Positions 16,322-23,786 of a stretch of 56,440 nucleotides of DNA are shown here, piece after piece. Below the pieces are notes generated by a model, which was not told the origin of the DNA, did not search any database, and saw only the letters and a program-made list of their open reading frames with translations. The stretch covers positions 1 through 56,440 of the forward strand of contig JBAZTW010000013.1 in the NCBI GenBank assembly GCA_041661665.1, read 5' to 3'. Positions within the stretch are counted from its first letter, which is position 1, and every line of letters begins with the position of its first letter. The translations under genes and the position numbers were made by a program. Origin of the DNA: GWC2-45-44 sp041661665. GTDB taxonomy: Bacteria > Planctomycetota > Phycisphaerae > Sedimentisphaerales > UBA12454.

Positions 16322-17827
16322 ATGTTTTCAGTAGATATAGGCAATGAAAGATCAAAAGCAGCATATGTTGATCCGGCAGGCAATGCTAATATTATCCTCA
16401 ATGAAAGAGGAGAACCCTGGACTATGAGCAAGCTGCATTACGAACAGCCCAATGCCCCTCTTATTGGCATAGATGCGATTGATCAGGGATATGTCAATCC
16501 CGACTTATACATAAAAAACTTCAAGCAAAAATTGGGAACAACAGAAAATCTTATCAATGGCAATCCACCCGTAACAGCAACTGATGCAGCAGCTGCCATG
16601 ATAGGACATCTCAAGAAAATGGCTGAAAAGCAGCTTGGGCAACAAATCATCGAATGCGTAGCAACCTGCCCTGCAAATTTCCGCAATGACAGCAAAAAGG
16701 CACTTCTGGAAGCTTTTGAGCGTAATGGCCTAAAAGTCCTTCGCCTATTACCTGAGCCTACAGCTGCCGGAATTGCATATGCCCTCAACAAAGGCAGCGA
16801 CAAAATATGCCTGGTATTTGATTTTGGCGGGGGTACATTTGACGTATCCATACTCCATATCAAAGGTGCCCAGATAAATATACTGGCTACTGAGGGTGTG
16901 TCTGCACTGGGTGGCAATGATTTCAATGAGTGCCTGAAAAAGATAGTCATTGAAAAAGCAGAAGCACAGCTTGGAAAGGCGCTGGATTTAACAGATGCAC
17001 TGTTTCGGCATGATATTGACCAGAGAATAGAAGCTGCCAAGATTTCCCTGAATAACCGGAAAAATGTTTCTGTGGTTCTTCATCATCACGGCAATCAGGC
17101 AATTGTTGAGGTTACACAGGATGAATTCCACAAAGCTACTGATCACTTAATCCAGCAGTCATTAGATGCGTTGCAAAAAGCTGTTAAAGCTGCTGGCCTG
17201 ACATTAAAGAATATCGACCACTTGGTAATGGTCGGCGGCACATCAAAGCTTCTGTATATCCAGCAAAAAGTTGCTGATTTCACAGGGCTTTATCCTAAAA
17301 CTGATATTGACCCCGACAGAGCAGTGGCATACGGGGCTGCGTATGCCTGTATTGCAGAAATGGCTAAAGACGGAAAAACGGCAAAACTCCGTGGCCAAGT
17401 CATACCTGCTCCTGAGATATTTGTCCGGGATGTAACAGCACATGATGTCGGCTGCTGCGTGATTGATAACTCCAGCCTGAAAAACTGCCTTATCAACGCT
17501 GCGATAATACACAAAAACACACCAATACCGTGCCATCGCTCCGACTTGTTCTATCTGGAGCATGAAGATCAAATTGAAGCAAGAATTGAGATTTTGCAGG
17601 GCGAGGCTGATGCTGACCGTGATGATTGCCTATTAATCGGAGAGCTTGCACTTAAAAACCTTCCAAAAGAAACATGTCGTTCACCACGTATCCAAATCGA
17701 ATACATCATTGATGCCAATGGGATGATAACTGCAACTGCTACTGACAAAGTGAGTGGAACGCAACAGACCGTATCTGTGGACTACAAAAAAGGGATGAAG
17801 CCAAAAAATAAGCCGCAGGCAGCTTAA
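16322..17827 (+). CDS. Hsp70/DnaK-family chaperone without C-terminal lid
   Basis: A 501-aa Hsp70. The actin-like ATPase domain has a degenerate phosphate-1 motif (VDIGNERS at residue 4), LPEPTAAGIAYA, phosphate-2 VFDFGGGTFDVS (about 165-176), VMVGGTSK (about 302-309) and DPDRAVAYGAA. A complete beta substrate-binding domain follows (DVTAHDVG, NTPIP, QGEADAD, DANGMITATATDK). The chain ends about 100 residues short of DnaK, so the helical lid is missing. An AAGGAG site precedes the ATG. Lidless Hsp70s are often specialised; the neighbours GrpE and vWA suggest a dedicated machine. Confidence 0.92.
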   Translation: MFSVDIGNERSKAAYVDPAGNANIILNERGEPWTMSKLHYEQPNAPLIGIDAIDQGYVNPDLYIKNFKQKLGTTENLINGNPPVTATDAAAAMIGHLKKMAEKQLGQQIIECVATCPANFRNDSKKALLEAFERNGLKVLRLLPEPTAAGIAYALNKGSDKICLVFDFGGGTFDVSILHIKGAQINILATEGVSALGGNDFNECLKKIVIEKAEAQLGKALDLTDALFRHDIDQRIEAAKISLNNRKNVSVVLHHHGNQAIVEVTQDEFHKATDHLIQQSLDALQKAVKAAGLTLKNIDHLVMVGGTSKLLYIQQKVADFTGLYPKTDIDPDRAVAYGAAYACIAEMAKDGKTAKLRGQVIPAPEIFVRDVTAHDVGCCVIDNSSLKNCLINAAIIHKNTPIPCHRSDLFYLEHEDQIEARIEILQGEADADRDDCLLIGELALKNLPKETCRSPRIQIEYIIDANGMITATATDKVSGTQQTVSVDYKKGMKPKNKPQAA

Positions 17828-17844
17828 TCTAAAATGCTAACTGC

Positions 17845-17901
17845 CAGAAACCGCCCTCTCTCTCCTTGCTGAATCAAGGAGCTTGCGAGTGGCGGTTTCT
17901 G
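17845..17901. repeat. Nested hairpin between Hsp70 and vWA genes
   Basis: An outer perfect 11-bp stem (CAGAAACCGCC at 17845-17855 with its complement at 17891-17901) encloses an inner perfect 7-bp stem CTCCTTG/CAAGGAG (17862-17868 with 17875-17881). No U-run follows, so it is not a standard terminator. It ends 12 nt before the vWA ribosome binding site and may set mRNA processing or relative expression of the two genes. Confidence 0.75.
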
Positions 17902-17925
17902 ACATATCAATTAATGGAGATAAAC

Positions 17926-18609
17926 ATGAATGCCAATAATCTTATAAAAACAATTAAAGACATATTTTGTGATAGCAGTAAAGAATATTATCAGCCGCCA
18001 CAGGAACATTTTTGTCCTATGGACTTGAATGACTCTGACTCAAGAAATTGCATGATACTTATAGATGCTTCTGTCTCTATGAATAAAAAAGACTGGAAGC
18101 CATCAAGACTGATAGCGGCAATAAAATCAGTAGAAGCATTTGTCAACAGGCTGGCTTGTGAAAATCCAGATGCAAGAATCGCAATTGCAGCATATGGCGA
18201 TAACGCACAATTGATATTGGATTTTACACCAGCAGCAAATCATACTGACATTATAAACAGCCTCAAGAACATTTGCTTTCTGGGAGACACTAATATTGGC
18301 GATGCATTGAGAATAGCATCACAACGCCTCATGAATGCATCTGGAAATAACCAGGTTATATTATTGTCAGATGGCTGGAACAATACAGGTGACAGTCCAA
18401 AATACATAGCAGATAAGTTAAAAATGCACGCCACCATCGAAGTTATAGGTATTGGCGGAACTCCGGCTTGTGTTGATGAAGCGTTGCTTAAACATATCGC
18501 CTCACCTTATCCTGATGGCACAAAACGGTATCGCTGGATAGGTGATACCCAGGGACTGATCCAGCATTTTCATAATCTTGCAGGCAGACTTGAAAGGGTA
18601 AAAATATGA
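17926..18609 (+). CDS. vWA-domain protein with intact MIDAS
   Basis: A 227-aa protein. The ATG at 17926 follows GGAGAT with 6-nt spacing; an upstream frame extends into the hairpin and lacks such a signal. It is a von Willebrand factor A domain with metal-site residues visible: LIDASVSM (DxSxS, about residue 45), the Thr in LGDTNIGDA (about 123) and the Asp in LLSDGWNN (about 147). vWA domains bind protein partners through the metal. The genomic link to GrpE and Hsp70 suggests that it recruits or regulates the chaperone. The stop overlaps the next start (ATGA). Confidence 0.85.
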   Translation: MNANNLIKTIKDIFCDSSKEYYQPPQEHFCPMDLNDSDSRNCMILIDASVSMNKKDWKPSRLIAAIKSVEAFVNRLACENPDARIAIAAYGDNAQLILDFTPAANHTDIINSLKNICFLGDTNIGDALRIASQRLMNASGNNQVILLSDGWNNTGDSPKYIADKLKMHATIEVIGIGGTPACVDEALLKHIASPYPDGTKRYRWIGDTQGLIQHFHNLAGRLERVKI

Positions 18610-18887
18610 TAGTTATTTCAAACCCATTTGCGTTTCCAATACTGCTCATCATTTGGTCAATTGATGCGTGGCTTTGGATGGCATCACTGAGGATTGTGCT
18701 GGAAAAATTAAATCCTAACCATCAGTTGACAGTCTCGCTCGGCAGGCTTGTTGACCCCCTTGTAAAAGCATTGGGTAGGCTACTATCAAAATGCTTCAAA
18801 AGAGAACTTCCTGAATGGTTGTTATGGCTGATTACCTTTTTTGCCTTAGTAGCCTTACGATACATTTTAGTGTCATTAATTGTTTAA
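18606..18887 (+). CDS. Small membrane protein coupled to vWA gene
   Basis: A 93-aa protein overlapping the vWA stop by 4 nt. Two hydrophobic segments (about residues 5-30 and 70-92) flank an amphipathic region (LGRLVDPLVKALGRLLSK). The hairpin-like topology is YggT-like in a general way only. It may tether the chaperone/vWA module to the membrane. Confidence 0.6.
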   Translation: MIVISNPFAFPILLIIWSIDAWLWMASLRIVLEKLNPNHQLTVSLGRLVDPLVKALGRLLSKCFKRELPEWLLWLITFFALVALRYILVSLIV

Positions 18888-18922
18888 CTAACAATAATTT
18901 TATTTTAAGAAAGGAAAAGAAG

Positions 18923-19192
18923 ATGAATGAAAAACAAATTAAACACCCGGTTAAAAAATTCCTCATTCGGAAGATTTCAGCGGCAGTTTTTGAAAAAGCG
19001 GATACCAAAGATGGTAAGCCCATCACAAGAAAATCTGTCAGTCTGCAAAAAAGCTCGAAAGATTCGGTATCGGGCAAATGGCAGAACCAGCAGATATTTT
19101 TGTTCCCAGATGAAATACCTGCCTTGATTACCGTGGCACAGAAAGCCTATGAACATTGCGCCATGAATGAAACTGAACCGTCGGAAGAGTAG
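18923..19192 (+). CDS. Small mobile-element protein, paralogue of the gene at 4930
   Basis: An 89-aa protein with AAGGAAAAGAAG before the ATG at 18923; the longer frame from 18815 overlaps the preceding gene and is rejected. The core (ISAAVFEKADTKDGK, VSLQKSSKD, GKWQNQQIF, IPALITVAQKAYEHC) lines up with the 87-aa protein at 4930-5193. It is the last gene of the long operon and is followed directly by a terminator. Function unknown; a small nucleic-acid-binding role is a guess. Confidence 0.65.
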   Translation: MNEKQIKHPVKKFLIRKISAAVFEKADTKDGKPITRKSVSLQKSSKDSVSGKWQNQQIFLFPDEIPALITVAQKAYEHCAMNETEPSEE

Positions 19193-19200
19193 CTTAGATA

Positions 19201-19231
19201 AGCCCGTTGGAGTAATCCGGCGGGCTTTTTT
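19201..19231 (+). terminator. Intrinsic terminator of the long island operon
   Basis: AGCCCG (19201-19206) pairs with CGGGCT (19221-19226), extended by an inner TTGGA/TCCGG pairing around a short loop and followed by a run of Ts. It sits 9 nt after the stop at 19192. The stop codon of the small minus-strand gene (19230-19346) overlaps the T-run. Confidence 0.85.
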
Positions 19232-19346
19232 ATCCCTCTAATTCCGCCTTCAAATCCATCATTACATCTCCAGCAATCTTATCGCATTTTCCGCAGTACA
19301 AGCCTGAATCGTCGGCTGTTTCCCTGCCACATAATTTACATTTCAT
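19230..19346 (-). CDS. 38-aa zinc-ribbon microprotein
   Basis: Reading the minus strand from the ATG at 19346 gives a 38-codon frame beginning MKCKLCGRE and containing a second pair, YCGKCDK, so two CxxC knuckles 14 residues apart form a compact zinc ribbon. GGAGGGAG lies about 5-12 nt before the ATG. A 12-bp hairpin (19362-19393) lies just upstream. The frame is convergent with the long operon. It could be a small nucleic-acid-binding or regulatory protein. Confidence 0.65.
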   Translation of the reverse strand: MKCKLCGRETADDSGLYCGKCDKIAGDVMMDLKAELEG

Positions 19347-19361
19347 TTTTCTCCCTCCAAA

Positions 19362-19393
19362 ACACTTTGGTTTTCAAAAGTAAACCAAAGTGT
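19362..19393. repeat. 12-bp perfect inverted repeat with 8-nt loop
   Basis: ACACTTTGGTTT (19362-19373) is exactly complementary to 19382-19393 around an 8-nt loop that reads ACTTTTGA on the minus strand. Like the hairpins at 3539 and 5216 it lies just upstream of a minus-strand gene start (16 bp). Loop length and position agree with those copies, though the loop sequence does not. Confidence 0.75.
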
Positions 19394-19463
19394 GATTCAA
19401 AAATAAGCAGATGGTAATTGTTATATCCGCCGGCCTTAGACAAAATCTGGTAGCATATATTGT

Positions 19464-19613
19464 ATGGAAGAAAATAAAGCAGAAAATTTAGGAAAAGGAA
19501 TTTCTACAGATTTTATATGCCCAAGATGCGGAAACAAGATGACTGGCGATATGCTTACCGCTTGTTGTTCCGAGTGCGGATATAGATTGCTTTGCCCAAG
19601 TTGTGGTGAGTGA
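19464..19613 (+). CDS. 49-aa zinc-ribbon microprotein
   Basis: A 49-codon frame with three CxxC-type pairs: CPRCGNK, CCSECGY and CPSCGE at the very C-terminus, each in the rubredoxin-knuckle style. It is preceded by an acidic N-terminus of about 18 residues. The ribosome binding site is weak, so the start is less sure. It lies between the tiny minus-strand zinc-ribbon gene and the membrane protein at 19652. The cysteine spacing makes a chance ORF unlikely. Confidence 0.62.
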   Translation: MEENKAENLGKGISTDFICPRCGNKMTGDMLTACCSECGYRLLCPSCGE

Positions 19614-19651
19614 AAATTATATAGGATAAAATAAATCGAAAGGACTTTAAG

Positions 19652-19882
19652 ATGCACAACAGTAATCTAATTGAGTTGTTTATTTCACATACAATACCTA
19701 TTTTAATGACAGTAATGTTTTATCTGCTCATACAGGGTATTGTGAACCTTGCATATGATAAAACGGAAAGCTCTAAACCATTGCTAACATCTTCTGCAAA
19801 AAATGAAGTTCTCTTGTTTATGCTGTTTGTTTTGTTTCAAATGCTTGATTTTCTTCACTGCTGTATCACATGCCTACCGTAG
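19652..19882 (+). CDS. Small membrane protein
   Basis: A 76-aa protein with AAAGGAC before its ATG. Two hydrophobic segments (IPILMTVMFYLLIQGIV, LLFMLFVLFQMLDFLHC) are joined by a short polar loop, and the C-terminus is Cys-rich. No family recognised. Confidence 0.55.
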   Translation: MHNSNLIELFISHTIPILMTVMFYLLIQGIVNLAYDKTESSKPLLTSSAKNEVLLFMLFVLFQMLDFLHCCITCLP

Positions 19883-19927
19883 AACTTATTTTACAGTTAA
19901 GTAAAGGAATTACAGGCTGATTTCAAT

Positions 19928-20146
19928 ATGAATAACATAAAAACAAATAATGCCGAAACACAAAGACTTGCTGTCAGCCTGAAATCTCTTTCTGCAATGC
20001 TTGATGCACATAGAACATCTGTCCGCAGATGGCTAAAGCAGGCAGGCATACAGCCTGTGAGTATTGGGAGAGGGAAAAACGGTGCTATCCGTTACAAATG
20101 GAGTGATGTCAAAAACTGGCTTGATTCAATGGAATATACCAATTAG
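19928..20146 (+). CDS. Excisionase/AlpA-like helix-turn-helix protein
   Basis: A 72-aa DNA-binding protein. SLSAMLDAHRTSVRRWLKQ followed by IGRGKNGAIRYKWSDVKNWL is the layout of MerR-type winged-helix domains found in Xis/AlpA proteins. These proteins bend DNA at attachment sites and direct excision by the integrase. It is convergent with the integrase, their stops lying 5 bp apart, which fits an int/xis module. The ribosome binding site is weak. Confidence 0.78.
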   Translation: MNNIKTNNAETQRLAVSLKSLSAMLDAHRTSVRRWLKQAGIQPVSIGRGKNGAIRYKWSDVKNWLDSMEYTN

Positions 20147-20151
20147 CAAAA

Positions 20152-21381
20152 TCATCTCACCAATCTTATCTCTGGTATCAGCTTTGAACCATTGCCATCC
20201 AGTTTTTCAAGAATTTGCCTTAGCATAACCTCAGCATCTTTACTTCCGCCCTGCTGTTCTATCTGCGTTTTTGAAAACTCAACAGTATCTCTCATCTTTT
20301 CGGGAACCAAAGCTGCGTAATGTCTTCTGCATATATCCGGTGAGTTGCCCATCAGTTCAGCAATTTTGTAAAGCGACTCCCCCTTCTGTGCAAGCTGGCT
20401 ACCGAAAGTATGACGAAAATCAAGGCATGACCATTCAAGGTTGTTTTCTTTATTTATTTCCCGCAAGTCCTGTGAGAAATTATCCGTGTTCCATTTCTTG
20501 CCTGTTGGCGAAGGAAAGAACCAGACACAATTTACCAGAGGCTGATAGATGCTCAATATATCATACAGTGCATTGCTTATTGGAACTACGCGATTCTTTT
20601 TTGTTTTCGGCTGCCAGTATTCTTTATCAATAGTCTTTGCCCGAACCCTGATAACTCTCTGTTCCAAATCTACATCTTCACCAGTAAGCCATAGCACCTC
20701 TTCCCGCCTCAATCCAGCATAGATATAGACGGCCACCATAGCATGAATCACCGGATAATCTGCAAGCACCTGTAATTGTTTATCAATGTCCTCTAATGTC
20801 AGGAATCTTATCTGTGGTGCAGACTCCCTTAATCTTTCCACAGCATCGGCAGGGTTTGGATATCTCCTGTCTCGGCTACAAAAACCATGATGCTTGATAG
20901 CGTATGCATAAAGCTTATGAAGAACTTCCCGCATTAAGTTTGCAGTCTTTGGCTTCCATTTATCTTCCTCAATTCTTGCGGCAATAAACCTGTTGATTGC
21001 CCCGGCTGTAATATCCTCAAGAAGCTCCGCCTTTACATGAGAGCCTTCATATTTGTCTTTGCGGGATTGTTTCATAGTGCCCGGATAGGGCTTGAGGCCA
21101 TCGCAGATTGGCCCAAAGAAAGTTCTTAACCGGCACACATCATTTTTATAGGATTTAAAAGTGCGGGTATTTTTTAAATACTTGCAGAACACTTCAAGGA
21201 CTATAGGCAGGGGCAGTTTGCTGGCAACATGAAGGTCTCCGATGGATAGCTCGTACTCTATCCTCTTTTGTTTTGATAAAGCGGTTCTTTCGTCTTTGGT
21301 TTTCAAAGACTTCTGGATTAATTTACCATCCAGATAATAGCTAATCCAAAATTGACGGCATCGCCGGTAAATATGCGCCAT
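20152..21381 (-). CDS. int: Tyrosine recombinase (integrase) of the island
   Basis: A 409-aa site-specific recombinase. An N-terminal SAM-like arm/core-binding region is followed by the catalytic domain: Arg in YAGLRREEV (about residue 225), the LDFRHTFGS box (about 322; Arg and His visible, while the box's first His is replaced by Asp/Leu context) and the nucleophile Tyr in CRRHYAAL (about 354). The ATG at 21381 is chosen because AAAGGA lies 8 nt upstream; the frame extends to 21453. The gene points away from the initiator tRNA gene and starts 180 bp from it, the usual layout for an element inserted into a tRNA 3' end. Confidence 0.92.
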   Translation of the reverse strand: MAHIYRRCRQFWISYYLDGKLIQKSLKTKDERTALSKQKRIEYELSIGDLHVASKLPLPIVLEVFCKYLKNTRTFKSYKNDVCRLRTFFGPICDGLKPYPGTMKQSRKDKYEGSHVKAELLEDITAGAINRFIAARIEEDKWKPKTANLMREVLHKLYAYAIKHHGFCSRDRRYPNPADAVERLRESAPQIRFLTLEDIDKQLQVLADYPVIHAMVAVYIYAGLRREEVLWLTGEDVDLEQRVIRVRAKTIDKEYWQPKTKKNRVVPISNALYDILSIYQPLVNCVWFFPSPTGKKWNTDNFSQDLREINKENNLEWSCLDFRHTFGSQLAQKGESLYKIAELMGNSPDICRRHYAALVPEKMRDTVEFSKTQIEQQGGSKDAEVMLRQILEKLDGNGSKLIPEIRLVR

Positions 21382-21518
21382 GGCAAATTCCTTTCCGTGC
21401 TTAATATTACCCGGAATTGCCATTGGCGTGATTTCATTGAGATGATTTCTCAATTACAGGGCTGTCAATTGTAGACATCTATTACAATTTAATGACATAT
21501 GCCCTATAAACGACCAAA

Positions 21519-21548
21519 GGCAACTACAACTAAGTCGTTGTAATTGCC
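21519..21548. repeat. 12-bp inverted repeat between integrase and tRNA
   Basis: The arms 21519-21530 and 21537-21548 pair with one mismatch, which becomes a G-U pair in minus-strand RNA. The repeat begins 14 bp from the tRNA 3' end. It may terminate the minus-strand tRNA transcript, although only TTT follows the stem, or be an arm site for the integrase. Confidence 0.55.
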
Positions 21549-21561
21549 TTATTTACATCAA

Positions 21562-21635
<74 letters not shown>

Positions 21636-21681
21636 ATCAAAATTCATCTATAACTCTACCAGACTATAATCAATAAATCAA

Positions 21682-22089
21682 TTACAGTTTAGTGCGAATC
21701 TTCTGTGCAATCTCATCTGCTTTACCCGGCGGATACTTCCCGGCAGGCCAATGGCTAAACACTCCGTCACCAGCCATTCTTGGTATTATATGAAAATGCA
21801 AATGCTCTACAAGCTGGCCTGCGGCTCTGCCATTGTTGCATAAAACATTATAGCCATCAGCGCCAACAGCATCCGAAACAGCTAATGCGATTTTAGGCAA
21901 AACCACAGTTGCGGCAGCGAAAGATTTTGCGCTGCAATTATGGACTTTCGTACAATGCTCTTTTGGAACAATCAAAACATGTCCCGTGCTAACGGGAGCA
22001 ATATCCAGAAAAGCCAAAACCATTTCATCCTCATAAATTTTAGTACAAGGAATTCGGCCGGCAACTATCTGGCAAAAAATACAATCCAT
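21682..22089 (-). CDS. HIT-family nucleotide-binding protein
   Basis: A 135-aa protein starting MDCIFCQIVAG at 22089. It has the histidine-triad motif EHLHFHIIPR (about residues 95-104) of HinT-type hydrolases, which cleave phosphoramidate or adenylate bonds of nucleotides. The longer frame back to 22221 overlaps rplQ and is rejected. It follows rplQ by about 10 bp, so it is likely the last protein gene of the ribosomal operon before tRNA-fMet. Confidence 0.9.
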   Translation of the reverse strand: MDCIFCQIVAGRIPCTKIYEDEMVLAFLDIAPVSTGHVLIVPKEHCTKVHNCSAKSFAAATVVLPKIALAVSDAVGADGYNVLCNNGRAAGQLVEHLHFHIIPRMAGDGVFSHWPAGKYPPGKADEIAQKIRTKL

Positions 22090-22099
22090 ATTTAAAAAA

Positions 22100-22594
22100 C
22101 TATTCTTCCTTCTTGTCTTTTGCTTCCGCTTTTTTAGCAGGTTTTTTCTTTGAAGCTTTTTTCTTTCCCTTGGTTTCTGGCTTTTCCAGATTTTCCTGGC
22201 CAACCAACTGGAGCAGAACAAGTGGAGTATTATCGCCGAGTCGAGTTTTGGCGAGTCTTATAATTCGTGTGTATCCACCCTTTCGGTCGAGATAGCGAGG
22301 ACCTATTTCGCTGAAGAGCTTTCCAATAATAGTTCCGGTTTTCTCAACACTGCCGTCAACTTCCTTAACAATGTCCCGATTGCCGAGAATGGAGATAGCT
22401 CTTCTCCGAGCAGTAAGGTCGCCCTTTTTTGCGAGAGTGATGAGTTTTTCAGCGAAACTCCTAACGTGTTTGGCCTTTGGCAGAGTAGTGCTTATTGTTT
22501 CATGCTCAAACAGCGAGGCGGCGAGATTTCTTCTCATCGCCAATCTGTGAGCGCTGGTCCTATTAAGCTGTCCGCCTGCAATTCTATGACGCAT
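22100..22594 (-). CDS. rplQ: 50S ribosomal protein L17
   Basis: A 164-aa protein starting MRHRIAGGQLNRTSAHRLAM, the typical L17 N-terminus. It is longer than the usual 120-130 residues because of a Lys/Ala/Glu-rich C-terminal tail of about 35 residues. It follows rpoA by 22 bp, as in alpha operons. The AGGTAGGT ribosome binding site is clear. Confidence 0.97.
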   Translation of the reverse strand: MRHRIAGGQLNRTSAHRLAMRRNLAASLFEHETISTTLPKAKHVRSFAEKLITLAKKGDLTARRRAISILGNRDIVKEVDGSVEKTGTIIGKLFSEIGPRYLDRKGGYTRIIRLAKTRLGDNTPLVLLQLVGQENLEKPETKGKKKASKKKPAKKAEAKDKKEE

Positions 22595-22616
22595 ATTTTA
22601 CCTACCTAAAAAATTT

Positions 22617-23618
22617 CTATTCCTGAACATTCATACCAAGGGAAAGCCCCATATCAGTAAGCTTTCGTGTAATTTCGCGAAGACTTGTTTTGCCAAAACT
22701 TCTAAGCTTTAGCAAATTCGCTTCTGAGAGTGCGACTAACTGGCCGACGGTTTCAATGTGGCTGGCTTCGAGGCAATTGCTTGCTCTTACGCTCAGTTCA
22801 AGTTCCTGAATGGACATCTTGAGTTTTGCGGAGAACTGCTCGTCCACTTTGTCCTGCTGCGGTGTTTCGATAATTTCAACTTCTTCGGTAGTGTCGTCGC
22901 CGATTTCAAAATACTGCACAAACGGATTGATGTGCTTTCTTAGAATTTTCCCTGATTCAACCAACGCCATTTCAGGAGTAATGGAGCCATCCGTCCAAAT
23001 TTCGAGAATCAGCCTGTCGTAGTTTGTCTTCTGGCCAACGCGAGTATCTTCAGTTTTATAGCGAACACGAACAACCGGCGAATAAATAGCATCAATTTCA
23101 ATTCTGCCGATTTCCTGTTCAAATCTGTCTTCTTCAGCAAGTCTTTCGATAGCCGGTGAATAGCCTCTGCCGGTCTCAACGACCATTTCCATAGAGAACT
23201 TTACATTCTCCGTGAGAGTAGCAACAACGGCATCCTTGTTTAAAATTTCAACAGACGGGTCACATTCTATCTGAGCAGCGGTAATGACGCCGACCTTATT
23301 AGCTGAAACAGAAATAACTCTCGGATCACGCGTAGTTTTTCTAATAATCAGATTTTTAACATTCAGAACTATTTCTGTAATGTCTTCCTTAACACCCGTG
23401 AGCGAAGTAAACTCGTGGTCTGCGCCTGCAACCTTTATATTTGTTACAGCAGCTCCCTCAAGCGAGGAAAGCAAAACGCGTCTAAGACTGTTCCCGATTG
23501 TCGTTCCAAAGCCATGCTCAAACGGCTCAACTCTGAATAAACCATACTTTTCCGTTGAAACTTGTTTGTCAAGGTCAACGCGGGTTGGCAATTCCAGCCC
23601 TCTCCATGTCATTCTCAT
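22617..23618 (-). CDS. rpoA: RNA polymerase alpha subunit
   Basis: A 333-aa subunit. The N-terminal assembly domain carries the EPFEHGFGTTIGNSLRRVLL signature (about residues 31-50). The C-terminal domain begins near 265 and contains SNCLEASHIETVGQLVALSE, the helix-hairpin-helix contact region for UP elements and activators. GGAGG lies 6 nt before the ATG. The 168 bp between it and rpsD carry dispersed repeat sequence. Confidence 0.98.
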   Translation of the reverse strand: MRMTWRGLELPTRVDLDKQVSTEKYGLFRVEPFEHGFGTTIGNSLRRVLLSSLEGAAVTNIKVAGADHEFTSLTGVKEDITEIVLNVKNLIIRKTTRDPRVISVSANKVGVITAAQIECDPSVEILNKDAVVATLTENVKFSMEMVVETGRGYSPAIERLAEEDRFEQEIGRIEIDAIYSPVVRVRYKTEDTRVGQKTNYDRLILEIWTDGSITPEMALVESGKILRKHINPFVQYFEIGDDTTEEVEIIETPQQDKVDEQFSAKLKMSIQELELSVRASNCLEASHIETVGQLVALSEANLLKLRSFGKTSLREITRKLTDMGLSLGMNVQE

Positions 23619-23713
23619 ATTCGGCCTCCAAAAAATGGCAATTGTTCTCAGCGATGTTTATAAGCGGCCATGCCTTTAAAATCGCTATCTGTTAATTGCC
23701 GGTTAATAAACTA

Positions 23714-23737
23714 AGTTATCAGAAATTCAGTTATCAG
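23714..23737. repeat. 24-bp dispersed repeat, copy 1
   Basis: The 24 bases here are the exact reverse complement of 49663-49686 (core GATAACTGAATTTCTGATAA). Both copies are in gaps between housekeeping genes. Next to it, GTGGG/CCCAC with a TTTTAG-type loop (about 23757-23772) resembles another kind of dispersed intergenic hairpin. Confidence 0.8.
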
Positions 23738-23786
23738 TTATTAGCCAATAACCGCGTGGGCTAAAACCCACTCTACAAAATTTTTA

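Noticed and set aside
1..21560. CRISPR array or restriction-modification genes in the island
   Set aside because: No regularly spaced direct repeats, Cas-like proteins or methyltransferase motifs were found; the HNH protein stands alone.
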